Below are positions 9,396-19,826 of a stretch of 64,000 bases of DNA, piece after piece (the stretch's first letter is position 1; each line of letters opens with the position of its first letter). The notes beneath the pieces were generated by a model that saw only the letters and a program-made list of their open reading frames with translations, was not told the origin of the DNA and did not search any database. Location: contig OY282609.1 of NCBI GenBank assembly GCA_958298945.1, positions 41,430,954 through 41,494,953 of the forward strand, read 5' to 3'. Made by a program: the position numbers and the translations under genes. The stretch comes from Atherix ibis (taxonomy: Eukaryota; Arthropoda; Insecta; Diptera; Athericidae).

Positions 9396-10608
9396 GTACA
9401 GCAAAGCACCCGGACCTGACAACATGGCCCCAGAAGTTCTGAAGTTTGATCCACCACTCCTGGCCTCGCTGTTGTATCCTATAATCGCAAAAGCCTGGAC
9501 ACAATGCCACTTCCCGGACAGCTGGAAAGAAGGAGTAATTATCACCATCCCGAAGAAAGGTGACCTTGGCGATTGCAAAAACTGGAGGGGAATCACTCTG
9601 CTGAACACCATCCAGAAACTAATCGCATCAATCATCCTTACTCGCATCACTCCAACAGTGGAAAGTGCCCTCCGCAACAAGCAGTCTGGCTTTAGACCAA
9701 ACCGCTCCTGTATTGATCACATCAACAGCCTAAGAATGATCATTGAACAGTCGAACGAATGGAACAGCCCGCTCTATCTTCTTTTCGTTGACTTCGAAAG
9801 AGCCTTTGAATGCTCTGGCCTCCAACGCCGAAGAAGTTGGGATTCAAAAGAAACCAACGCCGAAGAAGTTGGGATTCAGGAGAAACTGAATGCTCTGGCC
9901 TCCAACGCCGAAGAAGTAGGGATGACAATCAACATCAAGAAAACCAAATTGATGCGTATCGGCGCCACCTGCGCGAGACCCTTGATGCTACACGGTACCC
10001 AAGTTGAAGATATCGAAATGTTCTGTTACCTTGGCAGCATGCTCAGCAAGGATGGTGGAACTGAAATAGACATCCAAACATGCATCAACAAGGCGCGACA
10101 AGCGAACACATCACTTGGGAACGTGTGGCGTTCCAATCACCTCTCCATAGCACTCAAACTTCGAATATTCAACTCAAACGTCAAGCCAGTCCTGCTGTAC
10201 GGCTGCGAAACATGGAAAGTAACAGACAGCATGACCCGTAAGCCTCAAGCATTTGTGAACAGATGCTTGAGGCGTATAAGCAAGATCTTCTGGCCGAACT
10301 GGATAACGAACGATGAGCTGCTTCTTCTCACGAAGCAAATACCCCTGCTAGATAACATCAAACGTAGGAAATGGAGTTGGATTGGCCGCACCTTGCGAAA
10401 ACCACCTACGGACATAGCAAGGATGGCAGTAGATTGGAACCCACAGGGCAATCGCAGTAGAGGACGTCCAAGGACCACTTGGAGAAAATCAGTCGAGCGC
10501 AAACACCAACAAACTGGCAAATCATGGTCGGAAGTAAAAGGGCTGGCTCAAGACAGAAGCAGATGGAGAGAGTTCACAGAGTCTCTAGTGCCGCTATATG
10601 CTTCATAG
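9313..10608 (+). pseudogene. Reverse transcriptase ORF lacking the YADD core
   Basis: A 431-codon open frame. It contains the RT finger motifs 'KAPGPDNMAPEVLK' and 'NWRGITLLN', 'KQSGFRPNRSC' and the first palm motif 'LLFVDFERAF'. The sequence then jumps to 'NAEEVGMTINIKKTKLMRIG', which belongs after the second palm motif. The intervening roughly 100 residues with the YADD active site are missing, replaced by a locally duplicated stretch (9810-9920). The C-terminal part is typical ('LLYGCETWKVT', 'RGRPRTTWRK'). The frame survives the deletion, which is unusual, but catalysis is impossible without YADD. Confidence 0.88.
9810..9925 (+). repeat. Local tandem duplication at the RT deletion scar
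   Basis: The phrase 'ccaacgccgaagaagt' occurs at about 9822, 9855 and 9902, with 'ctctggcctccaacgc' at both ends. Two extra partial copies of the sequence that follows the deleted YADD region sit at the junction. All copies stay in the same reading frame. Confidence 0.8.
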
Positions 10609-10697
10609 GAGTGACTGTGTTCTCATGTCTATGTGTAACATAGAAATGAAAACCTGTCAAATAAAAAATAAAAAAATAATAAAAATAAACATATTCA

Positions 10698-11044
10698 ATA
10701 AAATTATAGAGTAATTTACAGCTCCTTACCATTAATTAAACATTAATGACTATATGATGTCTTTATTTGCGTTTGAGCTTTGTTACTTTTCATACGAGTA
10801 TTATAAATTTTGTATATTAAGTACAGGTAAAACTCGAAATACAAAATGTGTACACCTTTACTTAAATACACGTACACAGATACCAGATCGCTTTATTTGA
10901 AGATAATTAGATGTATAATTGCGTCTCACGCATTAAAATTAATGTAAAATGGTGATACTTTCTACTATTCTTTCATAAAAATACGTTATGATGGTTATGA
11001 TATACGAGTATAAACAAAAAAAAAGAAAAAGTTATATTCTCCTT
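10698..11044. other. AT-rich spacer, nothing recognised
   Basis: No ORF above 60 codons, no repeat or RNA gene that I can support. Confidence 0.5.
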
Positions 11045-13060
11045 TATATATAAATATGTAATGAATGATTTAAATATAAAATATAAGGAAAAAAAGTATC
11101 AAAATGTAATCACTGATTTAAATGAAATTATTGTTTATATTTTTATGAAAAATACTATTTTTATTTATGATTACAAAATATATAGAATTAATACAAGAAA
11201 TATAATATAACAAAGAAAAATTTAACAAAATGAATTTAAATAAAAAAAAAGTTTAATTCAAAGCTAAATAAATAAGGGGAAAAATTATCCAAAAAAAGAT
11301 ATTTAATTTAAATATTCATAATACATTGTTTGGTGCTAATACGAATAGAAAGCAAAATTGTAAAACTTGCAGTATTATTTGATTTTTGTGAAATTAGTAT
11401 TCGAACTTAAATATTTATTTTTTGTGATATTTATGCAAGTTCGAATACTAATGTAAAGGTGGTTCTTGAAAAATGTGTGGATTAGCTTTAATCCAGTAAT
11501 AACAATTTTATTTATTTATCGATCCAGAGAGATAAAATGCGCCTCGTATGAGAAGATTTTTTTTGGAAGAGTTAACATTATTTTCAAGTTGTTCCAGAAA
11601 AAAACAGGAATTTCACGGCGTTTGTGATAGTCAAACGATTTTAATTCTTTTATGATGCCATGTTGTATTTAAATATTAAATCCTTAAATAAAAGGATTTA
11701 AGCCTAAACCACCCGTCAAATATGCCATGTTGTATTGGCGATAAATTTGGATTTTGATCAGATAATCGAGTGTTTCAATTTAGAACCAACTTAGGACAAT
11801 TAGTATTGGCTAAATGGTGTGACTTACTATAGCAGGAGCAAGAACGGATATGAAATCCGCATGGCTCGCGCTTTCTTAAAGTTACTTCCAACGAGGAGAC
11901 CTCTGAGAAAAGCGCGAGCCATGCTAGTTGATTTTCGATCAGTTCATAAATTGATTACAAATGCAGAATTGTAGCAATTAATAAAATTAATTAAAAATTA
12001 AAAAGAAAGAATGAAGAATGAATTATTGTGAAATACGTCACCGCTAAATAAAAAAATTTACAAACATATTACGCGTATACATACTCGTATGTAAGTGTCA
12101 AAAAATATGTGCTATAACCAACCTAGTGATACTATTATGATTTGTTAAAATCTAAATTTCTATTAAAAACAATTTTTTGTAATGTTTTGATTACTTAAAA
12201 AAATAATAAATTATGATTTTTATCAATCAGAATATGTGATATTGGATAATGATTTTATTTCATGAAACTTAATAATAGTGGATACAAATTCATATAAACA
12301 AAAGAGAAAAAACGCAATTTCTGTGCTCAGTTGCAAATTAACAAATGTATACATAAGTATTTATAAAATGTACATTATATATGAAAAAATAAAGTAATAA
12401 AGATTGAGCAAGAGTTTTTTTTTGTTATGAATGTATTTGCATATATTTTCTTTTCTTTCTTCTTTATATATACACTGGTATTTTTTTTATTCAGCACATA
12501 ATTTGAAGAATTTTTTATATTTTTTTAAATGTTTTTTTTTTAAATTTAATTTGTGCTTCACCGATGACAATTGATTAAAGAAAAAGGATAACAAAATAAA
12601 TAAAGGCATTTATAAATACATATGTTAATTATAAGAAATTAAGAAAGATAAGAAAATGCCATTATTGTCCTTCGTGGGGCTATTTAATAATAATAAGAAA
12701 AAAAGGGGAAGAAAAGTAAAATCGAAAAGTCTTCAACACAAATTTATAAGAAATTAAATTGATTTAATGCATTCAGAATAACAATAAATTTTAAATTGGG
12801 AAAAATGAAAATAAAGAAATTTTGTTCTGGAGACAAGGATTTTATTCTTTGTTTTGTTCTTTTATTGGTATGTTTGTTTTTTTCTTATTTTTTATAGTAA
12901 ATATTAAAATTTAACATAGACTTTACCTATAAAAGGAAAATGAATGATGTAAATTAACTAAAATTGGTTCCATGAGATCAATCTAAATAAAAAAATAAGG
13001 GAAATGAAAATAAAATAAGAATTATAAATTTAAACTAAATGAAAAATAAGGTAAATGCAA
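11045..13060. repeat. Repeat A, copy 2
   Basis: Second copy of 30-1992, colinear and roughly 97% identical by eye. It lacks the long palindrome present at 792-922 and has a longer loop at 11393-11452. It carries an extra stretch of about 45 bp near 11655-11700 that repeats the local phrase 'gccatgttgtatt'. It continues past the point where copy 1 is interrupted, into further minisatellite units. Confidence 0.85.
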
Positions 13061-13240
13061 ACTAAGTTAGAATAACAAATTTAAACTGAATGAAAAATTA
13101 GGTAAATGAAAATGAAATTAGAATACTAAATTTAAAGTATATAATATGTATACATTCTATAAATGAAAATAGAATTACAATAATAAATTTAAAGTAAATG
13201 AAAAATTAAGTAAGTTCAAATAAAATTAGAATAATAAATG
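12980..13240. repeat. Degenerate minisatellite, about 51-bp period
   Basis: Four to five imperfect units, each containing 'aaatttaaact' or 'aaatttaaagt', then 'aatgaaaaatta' and 'ttagaataa', are spaced about 51 bp apart. Copy 1 of repeat A ends inside the first units, so this minisatellite is the recombination or insertion point for repeat B. Confidence 0.7.
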
Positions 13241-14400
13241 AATAATAATTCAGAATTTTTATTAAAGAACCCTCTGCTCCCGTTCCAGTGCCTCACCATC
13301 ATAATTCAGCCAGACGTGCCAAGGGCAGAAAGACAAATGGCTATTGGTGATCCACACAACCTGATCACTTCCATGGGTGACAATTGCTTCATCCCTTCAA
13401 TAGAGCGTCTTCCTTTGGTAGGTCGTCGTGGTTTTTTTTATTAATTTCGTAACCTGATTAACTTAGCAAATTTTTGTTCCCCCTTCTTCCTCTATCTATT
13501 GTGTAAGTTTATACCTCTTTCCCTTGGTAAACATTTATTCTTCGAAGATTTTCCAAATAAAAAATTGAATATGAACCATGTCTAAATGACACTGAAATTG
13601 ATATTTCTCTTTTGATCCATAATGCAGATATAGAAGCTGTCCTCTGTTCTGAAAGGATTTCATAAGTTAATGAAGATTGAATATTTGACTAAGCGCCTTC
13701 TACATTAACTACGTAGATATAATTCATATAAAATATATATATATATCATCAGCTGAGAAAAGCCTGTTGGATAAATATCGTAAAAAACAACATTGATGAG
13801 CAAACATTGCAAAATTCCTTTAGATGTGGATGTATGTTGCAACGCATATCATTTAAATTTTAATACAAATATATACAATTTAATAATTTTGTTGCTTAAG
13901 ATTTTAATATATTTTTGTTAGTTGCTTACTTACATTTAAGCATTTTATGAAATTAACTGTATTATTTGTTTTATATTAATAATTTGTTATAATCAAATAT
14001 TTTTCATTAAATTTCTAAGATACAGACCATTATATTTAAAAATTTATGCTGGATTTTGTTAGTTAAAAATTTTATTCGGCATTGTACGAATCTATGGGAT
14101 TGTCTATGAAGTTTTCGGCAGGTTTTCGTGCTTCCGGCAGCACTACCGTTAGAAAACTACATGGCTCGACAACGCATCACCGCGCATAGGAAGTGATGAA
14201 TCACCAGTTCTATTATACCAATGCCACATGCACACGTCATAGTATAATTGGATAGACTATGGCGTGTGCATGTTCGTGGAAGTAAGATGCCTGTACAATT
14301 GCACATACGAAAAGAAATTGGAATGGCTCGAGGCACTTGGTGCTTGCTAGTCAACAGTTATGCATTGAATAGCTCGCTTGTTAGTTCGCTCAGTTTTGGC
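13241..14400. other. AT-rich region with weak LTR-like similarity
   Basis: A 68-codon frame (13238-13444) shows no recognisable domain. The block 'tttattcttcgaagattttccaaataaa' near 13525 resembles the end of the LTR-like block at 26770-26810, so this may be a third, older copy of that family. The remainder to 14100 is AT-rich and featureless. 14100-14400 is less AT-rich and holds a hairpin, listed next. Confidence 0.4.
14226..14273. repeat. Hairpin with 18-bp arms
   Basis: Arms 14226-14243 and 14256-14273 are inverse complements with one T-G pair and a 12-base loop, in GC-balanced sequence. It lies next to the end of the outer copia element and may be part of its leader or of a separate small element. 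A structured RNA is possible but there is no family match. Confidence 0.6.
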
Positions 14401-14402
14401 TC

Positions 14403-14625
14403 TGTAATGTTTGGTAAATGTTTTGGGTATGTGTGAATAAAATAAATAGAAACTGTTTGTGCTGAATATAAGAATATGTATAAACACTTTATTGAATAAA
14501 GAGCACACATGCTCTCTCGGCGACAGTCAGAGGAGATCTGGCGCCCCGTGTGCACAACTAACCGAGCATACAAAGCCGAACCACACAGGTCAGCACTACA
14601 TGTGGTACACGTTTACTTTAACACC
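14403..14625 (-). mobile_element. Probable 3' LTR of the outer copia element
   Basis: On the minus strand the RNase H coding end (14893-14700) is followed by a purine-rich run 'tttaggggatgg', which fits a polypurine tract. The next bases, TGTTAAAG, look like an LTR start at about 14625. An AATAAA signal lies inside, near 14495. A plausible end 'ttaca' occurs near 14403, but no second LTR survives (the element is 5'-truncated), so boundaries are tentative. Confidence 0.5.
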
Positions 14626-14699
14626 ATCCCCTAAACTGTACTACTATATAATAAAAAAAATATGCAATATTATTTGCCTAGAACTATTTTTAGACACAT

Positions 14700-14893
14700 T
14701 TCATTGAATTTGATAGCGCCTAAAGGCTTTGTAAACATATCGCCAAGCTGCTCCTCTGAGCGTACATGAGTTACATTAATCCTACCATCATGATATAATT
14801 CGCGTACATAGTAATACCGAACCTCTATATATTTTGAGCGCTTATGAAATTCATGATTCTTTGTCAGCTTTATTGCGCTTGCATTGTCTATAA
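14700..14893 (-). pseudogene. RNase H C-terminus of the outer copia element
   Basis: The minus strand reads from 'LFIDNASAIKL' through 'SKYIEVRYYYVREL' to 'HVRSEEQLGDMFTKPLG', the end of a Ty1/copia RNase H. Its upstream half lies 4.9 kb away at 19827-20323; the inner copia element separates them. Joining is precise: the outer frame stops at the codons before the insertion and resumes here after the shared ATAAT. Confidence 0.85.
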
Positions 14894-14898
14894 ATAAT
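14894..14898. repeat. Target-site duplication of the inner copia, left
   Basis: ATAAT flanks the left LTR; the same five bases follow the right LTR at 19822-19826. Five bases is the usual duplication for Ty1/copia integration. Confidence 0.9.
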
Positions 14899-15227
14899 TG
14901 TTGGGATTTGCCGGGATATCTCCAATGAATTGTAGATCAGTATTTTTGTTCTTTCAGATAAGCTTGTTTTGACAAGCAAAACTCAACAAACTTTTGTTGT
15001 GGATTGACAATTTTCTTTCAATATTAATTGGATACAAATTCGGAGCACATCTCACGTGAACTTTTCTTTCTAAGTTATATTTTTGAGGTTAATTAGAACT
15101 AGAAAATAGTTCCCAATAAACCGCCAACTCTGTTTTGATTTTAATCATAGTGCTACCAACTTAGTTTTATTTTTTTTGACAGGTCCCTTCATAATATTAT
15201 AGACAAATATTTGATTTAATTTTAACA
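14899..15227 (-). repeat. 3' LTR of the inner copia element (329 bp)
   Basis: Runs TG...CA on either strand and matches 19493-19821 over its full 329 bp with about nine differences by eye (roughly 3%). The pol frame's stop codon overlaps its first bases on the minus strand, preceded by a purine-rich 'gagaaggag' polypurine tract. Confidence 0.93.
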
Positions 15228-16244
15228 CTCCTTCTCAATCAAATAATTACAGAATTTCATAAACAAATTTTTATTTAAAAGTTTCGTGAGAATGTCGGCG
15301 ATTTGTTTTGCACTTTCAACATGATCAACTGCCACGGTGACGTTAACATGTTGTTGAATAAACTTACGTGCGATCTCGATGAGTTTCTTTCCTTTGTTTA
15401 CCTTACCCTCGTGGGTGTTCATCAACATATGAACAGCTGACTTATTGTCTACAAACATAGGAAACGGTTGAGCATCTTGCAGGATTTTCAGTTCAGTCGC
15501 CAATCTTCTCATCCAGCAAACATCGTCGATCACTTCACACGCCGCTCGATACTCTGATTCTGCTGCCGAAGTTGCCACAAGTTTCTGACATTGAGAGTAC
15601 CAAACTAGTGGGCCTCCCCTGAGGATGAGTTCACCACTCGTTGATTTCATCGTTTCTTTTTCTCCTCCAAAGTCTGCATCCGTGAACACTTTGAAGTTTT
15701 TGTCTCCTCCAAATCGAATTCCTGCATTTGGAGTTCCTTTCAAGTATTGAAATACTCGTTTTGTCATTTTCCAGTGGCTTTTCATTGGGTTGCAGTATTG
15801 TCGACTCAAATAGTTCACAGCGCAACTAATGTCAGGCCTTGACAAAGTTGCGAGATTAAGTAGGCTGCCAATGGCTTCTCTATATGGCGTTTCAATTGGC
15901 ACTTTCTCATCGTTCAGAAGTTCCTCCTTCTTTGTTACCATTCCTGGTTCCATCGGTGTTGGGGCTGGATTGCAATTTTCAAGGTTCATCCTACGCAGGA
16001 TTTTCTCCACGTTTCTTGGTTGAGTCACAGAGATGCCGTCCGATTCAATTTTTATCTCCATACCAAGATAACAGAACTCCTTCGCTATGGTCGTGCTGTA
16101 GGTGATTTTAAACTTTTTCTTGGTTTGTTCTAACAGTTTGAATATCTCCTTCTCTTCTTTTCCTGCCACCATGCCATCGTCGACAAACAATGCAACGATG
16201 ATGGTTCTGTCTTTGTTGTAAAGATCGTCGTCAGTGCTAAACAA
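15222..16244 (-). pseudogene. Inner copia RT C-terminus and RNase H
   Basis: A 340-codon open frame. It starts within the RT palm: 'IIVALFVDDGMVAGKE' holds the VDD catalytic pair of copia RT. 'EFCYLGMEI', 'TPYREAIGSLLNLA' and 'RPDISCAVNYLSRQ' follow, then the RNase H with 'VFTDADFGG' and 'SAAESEYRAACE', 'PMFVDNKSA' and the terminal 'ADILTK'. The upstream RT half is in other frames. The frame runs to the start of the 3' LTR. The residues look intact, but without a joined frame it cannot yield a polyprotein. Confidence 0.9.
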
Positions 16245-16784
16245 TCCAATTTCTTCAAATTATCCGGTGATTTCACGATTCCACTGCTTGGGCGCTTGTT
16301 TCAGCCAAGAAAAAGCCTTGATTAGCTGACAAACTTGTCCGGAACCGTCGTCAAATCCTTGAGGTTGATTCATATAGAGTCCGCATTTTTGTATGGCAAA
16401 CTTTCTCCAGTTTGCCATACAAAAATGCGGTCTTCACGTCGAATGATATCACTTTCCACTTCTCAGATGCTGCATGACTAAGGATGAGTCGGATGGAGGC
16501 ATAGCGAGCAACGGGACTGAACGTCTCTTCGTAGTCGATGCCTTCTCTCTGTTCAAAGCCTCGAGCTACCAGCCTTGCCTTCGGTTCTCACGAAGAACCC
16601 ATCTGCAGGTCAGAGGCTTGACTCCTTTAGGACATTCCACCAGCTTCCACGTTTGCCTCTCGACCAGTGAGTTATACTCATCTTGCATTGCTCGTTTCCA
16701 ATTTTCTTCTTTCAGTGCCATCTCAACAGATATGTCCTCGATGTCACGTATGAGAGCCAACTCTTCATCACTTCCTTCTCTCAC
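16245..16784 (-). pseudogene. Inner copia RT N-terminus, frameshifted
   Basis: Minus-strand pieces in more than one frame: 'NWKRAMQDEYNSL' and 'WKLVECPKGVKPL' with 'CRWVLRE' (16566-16784), then 'EQREGIDYEETFSPVARYAS' and 'VISFDVKTAFLYGKLE'. These are the N-terminal and first palm motifs of copia RT. Just after 'FLYGKLE' the sequence turns back on itself in a 22-bp palindrome (16381-16430), replacing the expected codons. It then resumes with sequence reading 'ALYGLKQAPKQW'-like remnants. Confidence 0.8.
16381..16430. repeat. Perfect palindrome, 22-bp arms, inside copia RT
   Basis: Arms 16381-16402 and 16409-16430 with a 6-base spacer. The left arm is an inverted copy of coding sequence on the right (the 'FLYGKL' codons), inserted into the RT and breaking the protein. 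Confidence 0.9.
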
Positions 16785-16897
16785 ATAGCCAGCGACATGA
16801 TAGCCATACCTCTGAGGTGCTTTCAGCTTGCTCCGGTCTCGTAGTTGTCTTTTCTCCGGTGAGTTCTTCGGTGTCTCGACTCGTTCTTCCTTTCTTC

Positions 16898-17298
16898 TTA
16901 CATCTTCTTCATTTCGTTCTTCGTCTGTGTATTGTCCTTCTTCAGCATCTTCATATTCTTCTGACTCTTCATTTTCACTTCAATTTGCTCCTCGGTTGTC
17001 ACAGTCTCAACTTCGGTCAAATTTACTTCCTTTTCTTCATCAAACTTCACATTTCCTGAGCTCTCAATTTCTCTGGTGCGTGGAAGATACACTCTGTAAC
17101 TTGGGGACTCCACGTCGTAGCCTACAAAGTATCTCTTCTCCGACTTCGGATCCAATTTGCCTATCTTGTGGTCTTGAGTTAATACATAGTATTCACATCC
17201 AAAGGTCTTCAGTTTGTTCAAGTCGATTTGTCTTCCGTACCACAATTCTGCAGGCGTTTTTCCTTTCACTGTGCTTGTTCCGGTTTGATTTATGGTGA
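16898..17298 (-). pseudogene. Inner copia integrase C-terminal region
   Basis: Continues the integrase in a shifted frame: 'GKTPAELWYG', 'LKTFGCEYYV', 'KRYFVGYDVESPSYRVY' and an acidic, Lys-rich tail typical of copia integrase C-termini before RT. It joins the ORF at 17290-19266 through a single frameshift near 17290. Confidence 0.85.
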
Positions 17299-19266
17299 AT
17301 ACTGCATAGTAGATCGCCTCGGCCCAAAGTTTTGAGTCCAGGCTTGTTGCCAGTAGAGCTGATATTGCAGCTTCTTGATGGTCCTCATTTCTCGTTCAAT
17401 GCGTCCATTTTGTAGTGGTGTGTACACATTTGAGTGTGTATGAAATATTCCTCGGTCATCAAGAAATTTTCGTGTCCTTGCATTTTTGATTTCCTTTCCT
17501 TGGTCGGATTTCAGAACTTTCAGTTTTCTTCCTAGTTGATTCTCTGCCAATTTTACGAACGTTTCCAGTTTCTCAGATGCCTCGTCTTTTGTTTTTATAA
17601 AGAAAACGGTTCGAAAGTGAGAGAAATCATCTTTTAATAGAAGAAAGTATTTGGCGCCACCTAGCGAGCGTTCGTCTATCTCACCCATGTCAACGTGAAC
17701 TAACTCCAGTGGTTGACTTGCTGTTTTCCTGTCGTTGGGGTAAGAACCACGGTGCTGTTTGCCTTTCGTACAGCTCTCACACAGGTATTTGTTCCAATCG
17801 TCCACATACTTTATTCCTTTCTTGTCCAATACTTCTCGTACATAGTTCACGTTCTGGTGTGCTAATCTTTCATGCCAAGTTCGTATTGATACTGCGGCCA
17901 GACTCAGCTGCTGCTTTCCCTTCTTTATCATCATCTTGTACAAATTTCCTTCTCGCTTCGCCAGTCCAACAGTAGACTCATCATGAGCCGTTACAAATTC
18001 TGACTTTTCTTTGTCGGATCTCATTTTAAATCCTCGATCAAGCATGTGACTCACTGAAAATAAATTGAACTTCAATTCAGGTACATGCAGGACATCCTTC
18101 AGTACAATGGGATTCCATTCTTTTCCATCAAATGCTTCCAGTTCTACAGTTCCGGCTGCGACGCCATCTATTGTGGTTGAATCTCCCAAGAGAACGGACA
18201 CAGGATTTTCCAGCTTGTTGTACTCCTTGAACCAACTTCGATGCGAGGTCATGTGTTGCGTTGCGCCACTGTCCTGATACCAGGCTGACATCCTCTCCTT
18301 CGAGTTTGTGAGGTTGTTCAGGTCGGTTGTTTTCCAGCTTGCTGTCATACAGATAACAGGAGGTTTGCGCGAACTTTGCGAATCCGAATTGTCGTCTCGC
18401 CGTTGAGTACAGTCCTTTCCGAAATGTCCCATCTGCCCACATGAGTTCCATGCGTACAATCTCTTGCAGTACGCCAAGTATTTCGCACAGGGTTTGTTTT
18501 GGCAGTCCTTCCTGAAGTGTCCTTTCAAACCACATTTGTAGCAGTTTCCTTGTCCTTTGTCCTTTTTGTTCGGTGACTTTCCTTGCTGCTTTTTGCATTT
18601 CCTTGCCATGAATGCGTTGTTGGAGCTTGCTTCCGGTTCACTAGTCTCATCGTGTTGACGATCATCCTCGAGTCTCAGTCTTTCAATCATGGTGGTCAAG
18701 CTTTTGTCGACTGCTGGCACGTTATCCCACGATGTTCGAAAAAGAGCGAGTCTCGATGGCAACATTTTTAAAATTCTGGTCATCATCCAGGATTCAGGCA
18801 CTGGTTCTCCTCCGTTGGACAATTCATCACCTATGGACAAAATTTCCATGCAATTTTCAGCTACTGATTTGCTTTCATCAAATGTACAGGTGAAAAGTTT
18901 CCCTCTCATAATTTCCATGTTCATCTCTGTTTTTGTGCCATATAAGCAAACTAGTCTGTCTAACATTGCTTTCGACGTTCTGCAGTTCACAATTTTATAT
19001 GCAATTTGGTCACTGACATTCAATACAATTAGTTGCAGAGCCTCCATGTCCTTTTCATTCCAGGCAACGACTGCAGCGACATCTTCGGCTCCTTCCGGCT
19101 TGACTTTGATACCGGTTGCAACATCATACAATTTCTTATTTCTCCAGACAGCATCTAATTTTAACCTCCACGGCACATAATTTACTACTCCTTGTGAATT
19201 TTGACTCAACATTGCAAGTTGTGACTTAACAGTGTCCATTTTGACAGTTTTGACTCGACTTTTCAA
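17290..19266 (-). pseudogene. Inner copia gag-protease-integrase ORF
   Basis: A 658-codon open frame starting with ATG at 19266. Residues 1-230 are a copia-type gag domain. Around 240-290 lie two zinc-knuckle-like motifs: 'CYKCGLKGHFRKDC' is complete, and the second ('NSCGQMGHFGKDC') lacks its first Cys. At about 335 'WYQDSGATQHMTSH' is the aspartic protease active site (DSG). 'VLLGDSTTIDGVAAG' and 'LKFNLFSVSHM' follow. The integrase HHCC finger ('WHERLAHQN' and 'CESCTKGKQHR') and the catalytic Asp, Asp and Glu regions ('HVDMGEID', 'KSDQGKEI', 'QNGRIEREMRT') are all visible. This is the best-preserved mobile-element ORF in the window, ending at a frameshift. Confidence 0.92.
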
Positions 19267-19478
19267 CTAGTACAATTTAAATTTTAATTTACTTTTCAAA
19301 GTCTCGATCTTTATTCACAGAGTTACTTTTGGTGTGCTGTCCAACGTTGGTTTGGTTTGTGGCTTGCGTGGCTGTGAGAATCTGTCCTTGCTTAACTTGT
19401 CGATTCAGAATTCTAATATGCGACGTTATGCTCCGATCCGCCTTTCAATTTTCTTTGGAGATGATGTATCACCACTTC

Positions 19479-19492
19479 CTGGGCCCTTAACC
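19479..19492 (-). other. Primer-binding site of the inner copia element
   Basis: Immediately after the 5' LTR, the minus strand reads GGTTAAGGGCCCAG. This resembles the copia-type primer site that pairs with an internal part of initiator methionine tRNA rather than its 3' end. Confidence 0.75.
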
Positions 19493-19821
19493 TGTTGGGA
19501 TTTGCCGGGATATCTCCAATGAATTGCAGATCAGTATTTTTGTTCTTTCAGATAAGCTTGTTTTGACAAGCAAAACTCAACAAACTTTTTTCGTGGATTG
19601 ACAATTTTCTTTCAATATTAATTGGATACAAATTCGGAGCACATCTCACGTGGACTTTTCTTTCTAAGTTTTATTTTTGAGGTTAATAAGAACTAGAAAA
19701 TAGTTCCCAATAAACCGCCAACTCTGTTTTGATTTTAATCATAGTGTTACCAACTTAGTTTTATTTCTTTTGACAGGTCCCTTCATAACATTATAGACAA
19801 ATATTTGATTTAATTTTAACA
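19493..19821 (-). repeat. 5' LTR of the inner copia element (329 bp)
   Basis: Upstream LTR in the sense of the element, which lies on the minus strand. Same length as the other LTR, ends in TG/CA, and is followed by the ATAAT duplication at 19822-19826. Confidence 0.93.
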
Positions 19822-19826
19822 ATAAT
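19822..19826. repeat. Target-site duplication of the inner copia, right
   Basis: ATAAT, identical to 14894-14898. Confidence 0.9.

Larger units (their letters stand above)
8092..10683 (+). mobile_element. RTE-type non-LTR retrotransposon, 5'-truncated, with target duplications
   Basis: A 2.6 kb insertion bounded by a 14-bp direct repeat AATAAACATATTCA at 8078-8091 and 10684-10697. It holds an AP-type endonuclease, a linker and a reverse transcriptase in that order, and ends in A-rich AATAAA-type simple repeats from about 10655. It is much GC-richer than its surroundings. The 5' end begins inside sequence just upstream of the endonuclease, so it is truncated. The frame changes at about 8806 and 9318, and the RT has lost its catalytic core, so it cannot be autonomous. 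Confidence 0.9.
14899..19821 (-). mobile_element. Complete but decayed Ty1/copia retrotransposon nested in another copia element
   Basis: A 4.9 kb element with two 329-bp LTRs, a 5-bp target duplication (ATAAT), a primer-binding site next to the 5' LTR, gag-protease-integrase-RT-RNase H in copia order, and a polypurine tract. About 3% LTR divergence indicates a fairly old insertion. The coding sequence is broken at about 17290, 16900, 16566 and 16245. It interrupts the RNase H of an older copia element on the same strand. Confidence 0.95.

Noticed and set aside
14226..14273. tRNA gene
   Set aside because: Only one stem; no cloverleaf, no A- and B-box spacing.
15829..19180. Plus-strand ORFs of 62-163 codons
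   Set aside because: Antisense to the copia gag-pol frames, with no domain of their own.
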